The translations under genes were made by a program, and so were the position numbers. Source: CALMEC01 sp031366605 (GTDB lineage Bacteria > Actinomycetota > Thermoleophilia > Miltoncostaeales > Miltoncostaeaceae). Taken from it: a stretch of DNA of 64,000 nucleotides. The DNA lies in the NCBI GenBank assembly GCA_031366605.1, contig JANLOO010000007.1, positions 1 through 64,000 on the forward strand, written 5' to 3'. Each line of letters starts with the position of its first letter. The stretch's first letter is position 1. Shown piece after piece: positions 16,126-25,227 of the stretch. The notes beneath the pieces were generated by a model. The model saw only the letters and a list, made by a program, of their open reading frames with translations, was not told the origin of the DNA and did not search any database.

Positions 16126-17058
16126 GTGAACGATCCACTCCCCCCACTGACCCCACGACCGAGTCGCCAGGACGGCACGCTGCCCTCATTGGCTGCACGT
16201 CCGACCTCGCATGAGGGCCTGCCGCCGATCCAAGGGCCTCCCAAACCGTTGCCCAAGCGTGACTCCGCGGATGCGACCGGTCGGGTCACGCCCATCGATC
16301 AGGGCCAATCCACAGGGCGCCTCCCCGCCCAGTCATCGTCGCAGCGTCGTGCGCCGCGGCGGGCGCTGATGGCGTCCCTCGTGGTGCTCGCCGCGGCCGG
16401 TGGGGGAGCCGTCTCCGCCCGTGTGTTCGCGCCGGACCGCGCGCCCACACCGGTCGCCGATCGCGTGACCCAGCCGGTCGTCTCGTCCGGCACTGAACCG
16501 CGCCTGCAGGACGCCGTTCGCACTGCGGGCCCGTCGGTGGTCGAAGTCAAGACGGATGTCGGCTTGGGCAGCGGCGTCATCGTCGAGCCACAGGGGCTGA
16601 TCATCACCAACTTCCACGTCATTCGCGGTGCCACCCGCGTCGAGGTCCAGAACGCGGCTGGGACGAGCATGACGGCCGAGGTCATCCGCACGAACGAGTC
16701 CCAGGATCTCGCCGTGTTGCGGCCCGCCGGGGACATCGGCCCGGGCATCCAACTGGTCGACGATGCGGTGGGTCCGCCCGAGATCGGCGCGCCGGTGTTC
16801 GCAATCGGCAGCCCCTTCGGCTTTCAGAACACTGTGACCGCCGGCATCGTCAGTGCGTTCCGCGATGACAACGGCCGGCCCGTCATCCAGTTCGACGCCC
16901 CGGTCAACCCCGGCAACTCGGGCGGTGGGCTGTTCAACCTCGAGGGGCGCCTCGTCGGCATCCCGACTTCCATCCAAAGCCCGATTCCGGGCAACGTGGG
17001 CTTGGGCTTCGCCGTCCCGGCCTCACGCGTCCGCGAGATGCTCGCACGCGTCAGCTGA
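16126..17058 (+). CDS. Membrane-anchored trypsin-like serine protease (HtrA/DegP type without PDZ)
   Basis: The 310-residue product has a 75-residue cytoplasmic Pro-rich N-terminus, a single membrane helix (about 79-101) and an extracytoplasmic protease domain. The triad is His164 in LIITNFHVIRG, Asp194 in SQDLAVL and Ser265 in NPGNSGGGLF. Unlike most HtrA proteins it ends right after the protease domain and has no PDZ domain. It may process envelope or misfolded proteins. It starts at GTG 16126. The MoxR gene starts 16 bases after its stop, so it may be in the same transcript. Confidence 0.88.
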   Translation: MNDPLPPLTPRPSRQDGTLPSLAARPTSHEGLPPIQGPPKPLPKRDSADATGRVTPIDQGQSTGRLPAQSSSQRRAPRRALMASLVVLAAAGGGAVSARVFAPDRAPTPVADRVTQPVVSSGTEPRLQDAVRTAGPSVVEVKTDVGLGSGVIVEPQGLIITNFHVIRGATRVEVQNAAGTSMTAEVIRTNESQDLAVLRPAGDIGPGIQLVDDAVGPPEIGAPVFAIGSPFGFQNTVTAGIVSAFRDDNGRPVIQFDAPVNPGNSGGGLFNLEGRLVGIPTSIQSPIPGNVGLGFAVPASRVREMLARVS

Positions 17059-17073
17059 TCAGGAGAACCCCGT

Positions 17074-18093
17074 ATGTCGATGTTTGAACCCACCGCAGTC
17101 CCGTCCCCGGAGCAAACCCCGCGCGAGCGGCTCGAGTCGGTGCTCTACGAGCTCAAGCGCGTCATCGTCGGGCAGGACCGTCTGCTCGATCGCATGATCG
17201 TGTCGCTGCTCTCGCGCGGGCATGTGCTCCTCGAAGGCGTACCCGGTCTCGCCAAGACGCTGACGCTCGAGACCGTTGCACGCGTTGCCGGAGGCCAGTT
17301 CAGCCGCATCCAGTTCACGCCGGACCTCGTCCCGTCGGACGTCGTCGGTGGACAGGTGCTCGACCGAAGCGGCGGGTTCACGACCCGTCTGGGTCCGGTC
17401 TTCGCCAACTTCGTGTTGGCCGACGAGGTCAACCGCGCCCCGGCCAAAGTGCAGTCGGCGCTCCTGGAGGTCATGGCCGAGGGGCACGCGTCGATTGCCG
17501 GTCAGACCCACCCGGTGCCGGCTCCGTTCTTTGTCCTTGCGACGCAGAACCCGATCGAGAGCGAAGGCGTGTACGCGCTCCCCGAGGCGCAACTGGACCG
17601 CTTTGCGATGAAGCTGATCGTCGATTACCCCACCCAGGAGGACGAGGAGGAGATCGTCCGTCGCATGGCCTCCGAGCCGCCCAGGCCACGTCAGCTGATG
17701 TCTCCGGAAGAGATCATCGCCCTGCAGGAGACGGCGGACGCGGTGTTCGTCGATCACCGTGTGCGCTCGTATGCGGTGCGTCTCGTCACCGCCACCCGCA
17801 ATCCCGCCAAGGAGAACCTGGCCCACCTGGCGCCCTATCTCGAACTCGGCGGATCGCCGCGTGCCTCGCTGTCGTTGATCCGCGGGGCGAAGGCGCTGGC
17901 CGTCATGCGTGCACGCAACTACGCGCTGCCCGAGGACGTGCACTCGCTCTTTCTGGACTGTCTGCGCCATCGCGTCATCCTCAGCTACGAGGCGCTGGCC
18001 GCGGACGTCAAGCCGGATCAGGTGCTCGACGCCATCCTGGACGCAATCCCTCAGCCGCAGGTGGAACTTGGAACCGGTCGCGCCGTCGCCTGA
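17074..18093 (+). CDS. MoxR-type AAA ATPase
   Basis: The 339-residue product carries Walker A GVPGLAKT, Walker B FVLADEVN with the Asn and Arg that follow, and sensor motifs ATQNPIESEG and LPEAQLDRF, all standard for MoxR AAA ATPases. These work as chaperones with VWA-domain partners, assembling or activating other complexes. AGGAG sits 9 nt before ATG 17074. The gene overlaps the DUF58 gene by 26 bases, and two VWA genes follow, which is the classic MoxR-DUF58-VWA arrangement. Confidence 0.95.
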   Translation: MSMFEPTAVPSPEQTPRERLESVLYELKRVIVGQDRLLDRMIVSLLSRGHVLLEGVPGLAKTLTLETVARVAGGQFSRIQFTPDLVPSDVVGGQVLDRSGGFTTRLGPVFANFVLADEVNRAPAKVQSALLEVMAEGHASIAGQTHPVPAPFFVLATQNPIESEGVYALPEAQLDRFAMKLIVDYPTQEDEEEIVRRMASEPPRPRQLMSPEEIIALQETADAVFVDHRVRSYAVRLVTATRNPAKENLAHLAPYLELGGSPRASLSLIRGAKALAVMRARNYALPEDVHSLFLDCLRHRVILSYEALAADVKPDQVLDAILDAIPQPQVELGTGRAVA

Positions 18094-18970
18094 CACCGCC
18101 CTGCGGAGGGTCGAGCTGCGTGTTGCGCGCAGGCTCGACGGGCTCCTGCAAGGCGAGCGTCGTGGTCGGCGCCCCGGTCCGGGGTCCGATCATTCGCTGA
18201 CCCGCTCCTATGAGCCGGGTGACGATGTGCGCTGGCTCGACTGGCCCCTGTCGGCGCGCGTCGGCGAGCCGATGGTCCGTGTGCCGGAGTTGGAGCCGGT
18301 GCTGACGGCGTGGGCGCTGATCGACACGTCGCCGTCCATGGCCTTCGGCACGGTGCGCACCACCAAGCGGGACCTGGCCCGCGAGGTGCTGGGCGGCCTG
18401 GGCGTCGTGCTGCGTCGCCGTGGCGACCGCTTGGGCGTCGCGGTCAGCGGCGGCACGGGCCTGGATGTGGTCGGCGCACCGCGGGGCGACCGCCGCGGGC
18501 TCATCACCGCGCTTTCCGCCTATGACCGGTACACGCCGAGCCACGACGGCACGCGCACCGACCTGGCAGCGGCGATCACGTCGCTCGGGCGGGTGCTGAG
18601 GCACCGCGGGCTGGTGGCGATCCTCTCGGACTTCCCCATGTCCGACGGGCTTGAGCAGGCGCTCGGCGTCCTGGGTCGGCGGCAGGAGCTGCTGTTGATC
18701 GAACTGCGGGACCCGCGGGAGCGGGAGCTGCCCCAGGTCGGGCCCCTCAACCTGCGCGATGTCGAAACCGGCCGGACCGTGCTGGTCGACACCGCAGACC
18801 CGCGGTTTCAGGAGCGGTTTCGCGCCGTCACCGCCGAGGCTGATCGGCATCGCGAAGGCATGTTCCGCAGGGTCGGCGGGCGCCATCTGGTGGTCAGCAC
18901 CGACGCCGATTGGGTGCTCCCGGTCGCGCGCGCGCTGATGCGCCCCGTGCCGGTCCGAAGGGCCTCATGA
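18068..18970 (+). CDS. DUF58 protein with degenerate VWA fold
   Basis: The 300-residue product has the DUF58 signature YEPGDDVRWLDWPLSARVGEPMVR followed by a VWA-like part (LIDTSPSMAFG, MIDAS-like, and VAILSDFP). It is the usual partner of MoxR. The likely start is TTG 18068, inside the MoxR gene, with AGGTGG four nucleotides upstream. No other ATG, GTG or TTG in the frame gives the whole conserved region. It is probably soluble, with no membrane helix seen. It is coupled to the next gene by an ATGA overlap. Confidence 0.9.
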   Translation: MEPVAPSPDTALRRVELRVARRLDGLLQGERRGRRPGPGSDHSLTRSYEPGDDVRWLDWPLSARVGEPMVRVPELEPVLTAWALIDTSPSMAFGTVRTTKRDLAREVLGGLGVVLRRRGDRLGVAVSGGTGLDVVGAPRGDRRGLITALSAYDRYTPSHDGTRTDLAAAITSLGRVLRHRGLVAILSDFPMSDGLEQALGVLGRRQELLLIELRDPRERELPQVGPLNLRDVETGRTVLVDTADPRFQERFRAVTAEADRHREGMFRRVGGRHLVVSTDADWVLPVARALMRPVPVRRAS

Positions 18971-19899
18971 GTTTTGCTTGGCCATACGCGCTGTTGGCAC
19001 TCCTCGCATTGCCCGCCGCGGCGCTGGTGTACATCGTCTATCGGCGCAACGTCGCGCGACACGCCGTGCCGTTCCCCAATGTCGATCTGCTCGTGGTGGC
19101 ATCTCAGCGCGGGCGCCTGCGCCGTTTCATCCCGATCGGGCTCGCCGCGCTGTCGCTGACGGGGTTTCTGTTCGCGCTTGCGCGCCCCGAGGTCTCGCGG
19201 TCGGTGCCCAGGGAACAGGCCACGATCATGTTGGCGATCGACACGTCGGGATCCATGTCGGCCGACGACGTCACGCCGTATCGGCTCCGCGCGGCCCAAG
19301 ACGCCGCGCTCAAGTTCGCTGAACGTGTCCCGCGTCAGTACAAGGTCGGGCTCGTGAGCTTTGCGGGAAGCGCGGCAACGCTCGTGACTCCGACAACCGA
19401 CCGCGCTGCGTTCAGCTCCGCGGTCGAGACGCTTCGTGCGGATGGAGCGACGGCCATCGGCGAGGCGATCTTCGCGTCGCTTGACGCGATACGCACCACA
19501 CAGCCGGGCGCAACCACGTTCAAGTCGGCGCGAATCCTGTTGCTCTCAGACGGCGAGAACACCGTTGGGCGAACGCCTGAGCTTGCGGCGACGGCGGCGC
19601 GTGACGCCGATGTTCCCATCGCCACCGTCGCGTTGGGAACCCCCGACGGGATCCTGCCGAACGGCAGGGCCGTTCCGCCGAACCCGGCGGCGCTCAGAGC
19701 GCTGGCCGAGTCGACCGGCGCCGTGTCGTACGAGAGCCGCAACGCCGGTTCGCTCTCGGCCGTCTACGAGAAGCTGGGCAGTGTCATCGGCACGCAGAAG
19801 GTGCAGGACGAGGCCACCGCGTGGCCTGCCGGCATCGCCGCGCTGCTCCTTGCGTTGGCGGGCCTCGCGGCGTGGCGCTTCGGATCGCGGCTGCCGTGA
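18967..19899 (+). CDS. VWA-domain membrane protein, BatA-like
   Basis: The 310-residue product has an N-terminal membrane helix (about residues 8-25), a second near 58-75, a VWA domain with the MIDAS motif LAIDTSGSMSADD and LLLSDGENT, and a C-terminal helix. This is the BatA/BatB layout. The MIDAS is complete (DTSGS, later Thr and Asp), so metal-dependent ligand binding is expected. Its ATG overlaps the DUF58 stop (ATGA) and its stop overlaps the next GTG, giving tight coupling. Confidence 0.92.
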   Translation: MSFAWPYALLALLALPAAALVYIVYRRNVARHAVPFPNVDLLVVASQRGRLRRFIPIGLAALSLTGFLFALARPEVSRSVPREQATIMLAIDTSGSMSADDVTPYRLRAAQDAALKFAERVPRQYKVGLVSFAGSAATLVTPTTDRAAFSSAVETLRADGATAIGEAIFASLDAIRTTQPGATTFKSARILLLSDGENTVGRTPELAATAARDADVPIATVALGTPDGILPNGRAVPPNPAALRALAESTGAVSYESRNAGSLSAVYEKLGSVIGTQKVQDEATAWPAGIAALLLALAGLAAWRFGSRLP

Positions 19900-20858
19900 T
19901 CTGGCGCAGTCCTCACTGGCTCTGGGTCCTGCTTGCGCTGCCGTTCCTTGCGGCGGCGATGATCGCGTGGGCACGGGATCGCAAGCGCGCCGGCGCCGCC
20001 TACGCGGACCCGCGCCTGATCGACCTGACCCCGTCGCGCCGCGTGCGCGTCTTTCGCATCGTCGCCGCATCGCTTGCGGCGCTTGCAACCGGGCTCGGCG
20101 TCGTTGCGATGGCCCGCCCGGCGCGGAGCGCAGCCGGCAAGGAAACGCGCAGCACGATCATGCTCGCGATCGACACCTCCAAATCGATGACGAAGACGGA
20201 CATCGCGCCCAGCCGGCTCGAGGCCGGGGTCGACGCCGCCCGCCGGTTCCTCAAGGTCGTGCCGAAAGGAGCGGCCGTCGGGTTCGTCACGTTCGCAAAC
20301 AACGCGGTGGTGCGGGTCTCGCCGGTGACCGACCGCGATCAGGTCAACCGAGCGCTTGACAACCTGCCGATCTCGGAAGGTACGGCCATCGGCGACGCGG
20401 TGCAGGCGTCGTTGTCGGCCATTCAGGGGTCGGGTGCGCTGGCCCAGGTGCCGGAGAGCGCCGAGACCTCACCCGCGCGCATCCTGCTCTTGACCGACGG
20501 CGCCAACTCGGCGGGGTCACCACCGCTCGACGCGGCGGCTCATGCGGCCGAGCTGCGGGTGCCGATCTACACGGTCTTGCTGGGCAACGACCCCGGCCGG
20601 CCCAACGAGCTGAGTCCGTCCGAGACCCTGTCGGCTCTGGCGACGCAAACGAGCGGGATCTTCACCCAGTCGACCTCCACGCAGGACCTGCGCCGGGTGT
20701 TCGAGGACATCGGCGTCTCGCTGGCCTCGGTGCAACGGTTCGACGAGCTGACCGTCTGGGTTGTGCTCGCAGCAATCGTCGCGCTGCTCCTCGCCGCCGT
20801 GGCGCTCGCGGCCTCCGAATTCCGCCCCCGTCCGGTCGCCGCGCGCGGTCTCAGCTGA
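19896..20858 (+). CDS. VWA-domain membrane protein, BatB-like
   Basis: The 320-residue product resembles its upstream neighbour: an N-terminal hydrophobic helix, a second near residue 55, VWA MIDAS in LAIDTSKSMTKTD with Lys where Gly is common, LLLTDGANSAGS, and a C-terminal helix (about 290-310). The pair BatA/BatB probably arose by duplication. GTG 19896 overlaps the preceding TGA (GTGA). It is the last gene of the MoxR operon; no obvious target gene follows. Confidence 0.92.
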   Translation: MIWRSPHWLWVLLALPFLAAAMIAWARDRKRAGAAYADPRLIDLTPSRRVRVFRIVAASLAALATGLGVVAMARPARSAAGKETRSTIMLAIDTSKSMTKTDIAPSRLEAGVDAARRFLKVVPKGAAVGFVTFANNAVVRVSPVTDRDQVNRALDNLPISEGTAIGDAVQASLSAIQGSGALAQVPESAETSPARILLLTDGANSAGSPPLDAAAHAAELRVPIYTVLLGNDPGRPNELSPSETLSALATQTSGIFTQSTSTQDLRRVFEDIGVSLASVQRFDELTVWVVLAAIVALLLAAVALAASEFRPRPVAARGLS

Positions 20859-20874
20859 GACCAACGCTCATGGT

Positions 20875-21033
20875 GGACCCATCTGGAAGTTCTGTCGCGA
20901 ACCGGCGGCTGCAAACCGGCGCGCGCGTTCGTCCTCGACGACCGACGGTGTCCGGTACCCGTACGGTCTGCGTCCTGCCCTCGCTCAGGTCTCACTCGCC
21001 GGATTCAGCGACCAAACGTCCGGGCGGATCCAC
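20875..21033. repeat. Dispersed intergenic repeat, copy A
   Basis: A 159-base stretch resembling 32656-32814. Shared blocks include CTGTCGCGAACCGGCG, GCGTTCGTCCTCG, CTGCGTCCTG and GGATCCAC, in the same order and spacing with two compensating one-base gaps. It starts 17 bases after the VWA gene. No coding function is evident in either copy. Confidence 0.7.
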
Positions 21034-21300
21034 GCGCAGGTGCCGTCAGCGGCCCTCTCATCAGTCGGGTGGCCGCCTCGCCAGTGCGGGTCGTGGCATG
21101 CCGCGGAGCGCTGTTCCGTTTCGCGTCTGCCGGCGGGCCATGAGTACGAGCCCGGTCGCTCACGCGCCGTGCCCGTCGACAACGCTTGACCCGACCAGAC
21201 TCCACCAAATGGCCTTTTCGACCCGCTCGCATCCCGCCGGGGCGTGGTGGTGCGGGCTTCGAGGGCGGATGGGATGAGACGGGCGCACGAGGCCGGATCG
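20985..21300 (-). pseudogene. Decayed paralogue of the zinc-finger/HNH-like gene at 6188-6811
   Basis: On the minus strand the peptide RERPGSYSWP is identical to residues in the intact protein. At the DNA level 21108-21165 matches 6470-6527 at about 42 of 58 positions by eye. Upstream, in a different frame, is a HHH segment comparable to the CDHHHSDEY site. Frameshifts and stops break the reading frame, and no intact product exists. The left end overlaps the dispersed repeat. Confidence 0.6.
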
Positions 21301-21425
21301 CGTCTGCTTGGGACGGCGGTTTGACACTCCGCAGGGGAGCGGCTCCTCAGGTCGTCGGTCGTCTGGGCGTTGTGTGGTTTGGCCTACGCGACCCATGGAG
21401 CACCCGACAGGCGCTCGACAAGGTC

Positions 21426-21431
21426 TAGGGT
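21426..21431 (+). promoter_or_regulatory. -10 element TAGGGT of a leaderless promoter
   Basis: TAGGGT ends 6 nt before GTG 21438. Confidence 0.55.
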
Positions 21432-21437
21432 GACGAG

Positions 21438-22631
21438 GTGGCTGTGGGCAGCGACGTCTATTGGCAGGCGCATCGACGGGGGTCGTTCGGCGCGATCGAC
21501 GGTGACACCTCGACTGACGTCGCGATCATCGGCGGTGGCATCGGGGGGCTTGCGACGGCATGGCACCTTGCCGAGCGGGGGATTCGCTCGCTGATCGTCG
21601 AGGCGCGCGCGGTCGCTTCGGGCGCGAGTGGGCGCAACGGTGGATTCTTCATCGCGGGGTCCTCGGCCATGTACAATGACGCGCGCGGGCTGTTGGGCGC
21701 CGCGTTGGCGCGCCGAATCCAGGCTGCGACCTTGGCCGCGCAACAGGAGGTCTACGGCGTCGCCGACGCCATCGGGGCCGCAGACTGCTTTCGACACGTG
21801 GGGATGCTGCGCCTGGCGATCGACACGGACGAGGCCCAACACGTCCGCGATCACGCCCGGGCGCTGGCCGAGGACGGCTTTGCCGGTCGCATCGTGGAGC
21901 AGGACGATCTGCCACCCCCGCTTCGCCGACCTGGACGCGTCGGCCTGATGACCGACCACGACGCGTCGGTGCACCCGGTTCGCTGGTTGACGGCATTGGC
22001 CGAGGCGCTTGTGGATCGGGGTGTGACGATCGCGGAGGGGGTTCGCGTTGTTCAGCCAATTGGCACGCGCAGCGACGGCCAATTGGCTGTCGGCACGACG
22101 CATGGGACGGTGCGGGCCCCGGCGGTCGTCGTCGCGGCCGATGGCGGATTGGGTTCGCTCGTCCCGTACTTCGCCCGACGCGTGCGCGCGCGGCGGCTCC
22201 ACATGGTCGCGACCGCACCACTCGCCACGGCCCACGTCGCACACCCGGTCTACGCGCGCTACGGGTATGAGTACCACCAACAGCTGCCGGATGGCCGGAT
22301 CGTCCTGGGCGGGTTCTCAGATCTGGACGGGCCGGCCTCGTACAGCGATCGCGAGGAGGCGAACCCCGTCGTCCATGCCCGCCTCGCCGACTATCTGCGG
22401 GACGACCTGGGTGTCGATGCGCCGATCACGCACCGTTGGGTCGGGATCGTCGGGTACAGCGATGACCAGCGGCCGTACGTCGGCGCTGTCCCGAACCACC
22501 CCGGGCTCTACGCGATGGGCGGCTACTGCGGGACCGGCAACCTGACCGCATGGGTCGGCGGCAGGATCGTGGCCGACCTCATCGCGACGGGGGCGAGCAG
22601 CGACGTCGACATGTTCGACGCGTCACGGTAG
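21438..22631 (+). CDS. FAD-dependent oxidoreductase, DAO family
   Basis: The 397-residue product has the Rossmann FAD motif VAIIGGGIGGLATAWHLAERG near residue 29, the second FAD motif GASGRNGGF and a C-terminal GLYAMGGYCGTGNLTAWVGG typical of glycine/D-amino-acid oxidase and gamma-glutamylputrescine oxidase relatives. Such enzymes oxidise amines with FAD. The SGRNGGF motif is typical of the PuuB/OrdL-like subgroup. The substrate is unknown. GTG 21438 is supported by TAGGGT 6 nt upstream. The 3' end overlaps the convergent transporter gene by nine bases. Confidence 0.88.
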   Translation: MAVGSDVYWQAHRRGSFGAIDGDTSTDVAIIGGGIGGLATAWHLAERGIRSLIVEARAVASGASGRNGGFFIAGSSAMYNDARGLLGAALARRIQAATLAAQQEVYGVADAIGAADCFRHVGMLRLAIDTDEAQHVRDHARALAEDGFAGRIVEQDDLPPPLRRPGRVGLMTDHDASVHPVRWLTALAEALVDRGVTIAEGVRVVQPIGTRSDGQLAVGTTHGTVRAPAVVVAADGGLGSLVPYFARRVRARRLHMVATAPLATAHVAHPVYARYGYEYHQQLPDGRIVLGGFSDLDGPASYSDREEANPVVHARLADYLRDDLGVDAPITHRWVGIVGYSDDQRPYVGAVPNHPGLYAMGGYCGTGNLTAWVGGRIVADLIATGASSDVDMFDASR

Positions 22632-23510
22632 GTGCGGCGGGGTCGCCCGTTGGACGCTGACGATGACCGCAGAGGCGACGACGATGAGCCCACCGACGAC
22701 CTGAAGTGCTGCCAGGCGTTCGTCGAGAATGACGACGGCGAGGACTGTCGCAATGACCGGTTCGAATGTCGCGAGGATGGTGGCGGTCGAAGGTCCTACC
22801 CGGGCGGTTCCCGCCGCCAATGCCGTCACTGCGATCACCGTCGAGAAGAGGGCCAGTGCGCCGATCAGCAGCCACCCCTTGCCGGTCGTGTGAACCGGCA
22901 GGTGCCCGCTGAGCCCTGCCGCGGTCAGAAAGGACAGGGCGCAGCCCGTACAGACGCTCGCTGAGAGTGCGACCGGATTGACGCGACCAACCACCGCGTG
23001 GGACAGCAACATGTATGCCGTGAACGCGACGGCACAACCGAAGGCGAATGCCATTCCCAACCCGTCGACTTTGCCGAGCCCGCCACCGGTCGCGACCAGG
23101 GCGGTCCCGCAGACCGCGACGACGACCGCGGCGACCTGGGCCCGCGAGAGTTGCTCCCGACCAAACGCCACGGCCGAGGCCGCGACCAAGACCGGTGCGA
23201 TGTAGACGAGCAGGACTGCCAGCCCGGCGTCGAGCCGCGTCAACGCCAGAAAGAACAGCCCGGTCTGCGCGGAGTAGACCACGACACCCAGCGCGATCCC
23301 GACCGCGGTGCCCCGGCGCGAAGGCCGACTGCCGCGGCCGAGTGCCGCGACGAGGATCCACAGGACGATCGCGGCGATCGAGAAGCGCGCCGCCAGCAGG
23401 CTTGAGACGGTCAGACCCTCGTCGTACGCCAACTTGCCGAAGATGCCGGTCGCCGCGTAGCTGCACGCGGACACGATGCACAGGATGGTGCCAACAGTCC
23501 GGTGGCTCAC
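22623..23510 (-). CDS. EamA/DMT-family transporter
   Basis: The 295-residue product has ten hydrophobic segments arranged as two EamA halves (about 5-140 and 150-285), each ending with a motif such as LLVYIAPVLVAASAVAFGREQLS and ATFEPVIATVLAVVILDERL. This is the drug/metabolite exporter family of the cytoplasmic membrane; many members export amino acids or other metabolites. The substrate cannot be inferred. GTG 23510 is the start. The gene stands alone. Confidence 0.92.
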   Translation of the reverse strand: MSHRTVGTILCIVSACSYAATGIFGKLAYDEGLTVSSLLAARFSIAAIVLWILVAALGRGSRPSRRGTAVGIALGVVVYSAQTGLFFLALTRLDAGLAVLLVYIAPVLVAASAVAFGREQLSRAQVAAVVVAVCGTALVATGGGLGKVDGLGMAFAFGCAVAFTAYMLLSHAVVGRVNPVALSASVCTGCALSFLTAAGLSGHLPVHTTGKGWLLIGALALFSTVIAVTALAAGTARVGPSTATILATFEPVIATVLAVVILDERLAALQVVGGLIVVASAVIVSVQRATPPHLP

Positions 23511-23645
23511 CGCTCGCGTCGTTCTGCTGCATCCATCCGTTTGAACCTACCAACCGGCTGGGCCGTCGGTGACCCCCGCCCGCGGGTCGAGGGGGCTGTT
23601 CGGGGGCGGGATTCTATGAAAGGGCAAAAATCCCTAGGGGAAAGG

Positions 23646-23651
23646 TATCTT
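23646..23651 (+). promoter_or_regulatory. -10 element TATCTT, promoter with ~37-nt leader
   Basis: TATCTT fits TANNNT. It lies 43 nt before ATG 23695, which has AAAGGA at good spacing, so this is an ordinary leadered promoter and a useful contrast to the leaderless ones. Confidence 0.45.
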
Positions 23652-23694
23652 TGGTGTCCATGTTCGTCAGTTGATTGCCGTGAAAGGAACGTCG

Positions 23695-24588
23695 ATGGCC
23701 GTCCCCAACGACCCCAACCCCAAGCTCGCCGAGTACGCGCACCCCGAACGCCTTGTCACGACCGAGTGGCTGGCCGAGCACTTGGACGACGCCAAGGTCG
23801 TCGTGGCAGAGTCGGATGAGGACGTGCTGCTGTATGACACCGGCCACATCCCGGGCTCGGTCAAGATCGACTGGCACGCGGACCTCAACGACCAGGTCGC
23901 GCGCGACTACGTGGACGCCGAAGGCTTCGCGGCACTGATGGCCGCCAAGGGCATCACGCGCGACACCACGATCGTGTTCTACGGCGACAACTTCAACTGG
24001 TGGGCTGCCTACGCGCTGTGGGTGTGCAGCCTGTTCGGGCACGCCGACGTGCGGCTGCTGGACGGCGGCCGGCAGAAGTGGGTGGACGAGGGTCGTCCGA
24101 TGACCACGGACGTCCCGTCGCGGACCGCCACCGAGTACCCGGTCGTGCCGCGCGACGACGCGACCATTCGGGCGTTCAAGGAGGATGTGCTCGCGCACCT
24201 GGGCACGGGGCCGCTGGTGGACGTGCGCTCACCGGGCGAGTACAACGGCGAGGTCACGCACATGGCCGACTACCCACAGGAGGGTGTCCTGCGCGCCGGC
24301 CACATTCCGACCGCGGCCAGCGTGCCGTGGAAGCGGGCCGCCGACGACGACGGCAGCTTCAAGTCGGCCGCTGACCTGCGCGCCATCTACGAGGGCGAGA
24401 TCGGCCTGAAGCACGATGACGACGTGGTCGCGTATTGCCGCATCGGCGAGCGTTCCAGCCACACGTGGTTTGTGCTGACCCACCTGCTGGGCTTTGAGAA
24501 GGTCCGCAACTACGACGGGTCGTGGTGTGAGTGGGGCAACTCGGTGCGCGTGCCGATCGAGAAGCCCGGCTACCCGATCCGTCCGTGA
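23695..24588 (+). CDS. Thiosulfate sulfurtransferase (rhodanese), CysA type
   Basis: The 297-residue product has two rhodanese domains. The second carries the active Cys248 in DVVAYCRIGERSSHTWF, matching the CRIGERSSH signature of actinobacterial thiosulfate sulfurtransferases (CysA1/SseC group). It moves sulfane sulfur from thiosulfate to acceptors in the cytoplasm. AAAGGA is 6 nt before ATG 23695. The next gene, SufE-like, overlaps its stop (GTGA), so the pair likely feeds sulfur to Fe-S cluster or cofactor synthesis. That role is inferred from neighbours. Confidence 0.93.
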   Translation: MAVPNDPNPKLAEYAHPERLVTTEWLAEHLDDAKVVVAESDEDVLLYDTGHIPGSVKIDWHADLNDQVARDYVDAEGFAALMAAKGITRDTTIVFYGDNFNWWAAYALWVCSLFGHADVRLLDGGRQKWVDEGRPMTTDVPSRTATEYPVVPRDDATIRAFKEDVLAHLGTGPLVDVRSPGEYNGEVTHMADYPQEGVLRAGHIPTAASVPWKRAADDDGSFKSAADLRAIYEGEIGLKHDDDVVAYCRIGERSSHTWFVLTHLLGFEKVRNYDGSWCEWGNSVRVPIEKPGYPIRP

Positions 24589-24998
24589 GGCCCCAACTCC
24601 AAGAGATCGTCGACGAGTTCGCGGAGACGCCCAAGAGTCTGCGCCTTGCGATCCTGCTCGACTTCGCCAACAACCTGCAGCCGGTCCCGGACACCATCGA
24701 CCGGGATGCCCTGGAGCAGGTCCACGAGTGCCAGACACCATTTTTCGTGGCCGCCGAACTGGCAGACGGGCGGGTGGCCCTGCATTTCGACGCCCCGCCC
24801 GAGGCCCCGACGACCCGCGGCTACGCCGGTGTCCTGGCGGCCGGACTGTCGGGCGCGACGGTGGACGAGATCCTCGACACCCCCGCGGACTTCTTCGTCG
24901 GGATGGGACTGGGCGAACTCATCAGCCCGCTCCGCCTGCGCGGCATGGGCGCCATCCTGGCCCGGGTCAAACGCCAGGTGGTCGAGAAGAGCGGCTGA
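24585..24998 (+). CDS. SufE-family cysteine-desulfurase accessory protein
   Basis: The 137-residue product matches SufE: LQPVPDTIDRDALEQVHECQTPFFVAAEL with the acceptor Cys in HECQTP, then a helical end with ISPLRLRGMGAI. SufE takes sulfur from a desulfurase Cys. It is rarely next to rhodanese outside actinobacteria; here it is coupled to it by a GTGA overlap. No SufS or other suf genes are in the window. Confidence 0.9.
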   Translation: MRPQLQEIVDEFAETPKSLRLAILLDFANNLQPVPDTIDRDALEQVHECQTPFFVAAELADGRVALHFDAPPEAPTTRGYAGVLAAGLSGATVDEILDTPADFFVGMGLGELISPLRLRGMGAILARVKRQVVEKSG

Positions 24999-25227
24999 TC
25001 GTGCCTTCGCCGGACTCGTGTGCGTAGGTTTCGCGACGCTGACGAGAACATCGAGAAAGCGCACTGGTTATCGCGACGTGCCGTCGTCCAACGTGTTGTG
25101 AGCGTGGGTAAGGGCCCGCGCAGGAACTACCGCAGCGTTTGGCGGCTGCAAACCGTTTTTCGCTCGCCATCCGATGCAGCAGCTATTCCTGCACGGGCCC
25201 GAATCTGACTGACGCGCGAAACGACAC

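Noticed and set aside
25113..25128. 16-base match GGCCCGCGCAGGAACT with 55977-55992
   Set aside because: A single exact 16-mer of this GC-rich composition is expected by chance in 64 kb, and flanks do not align.
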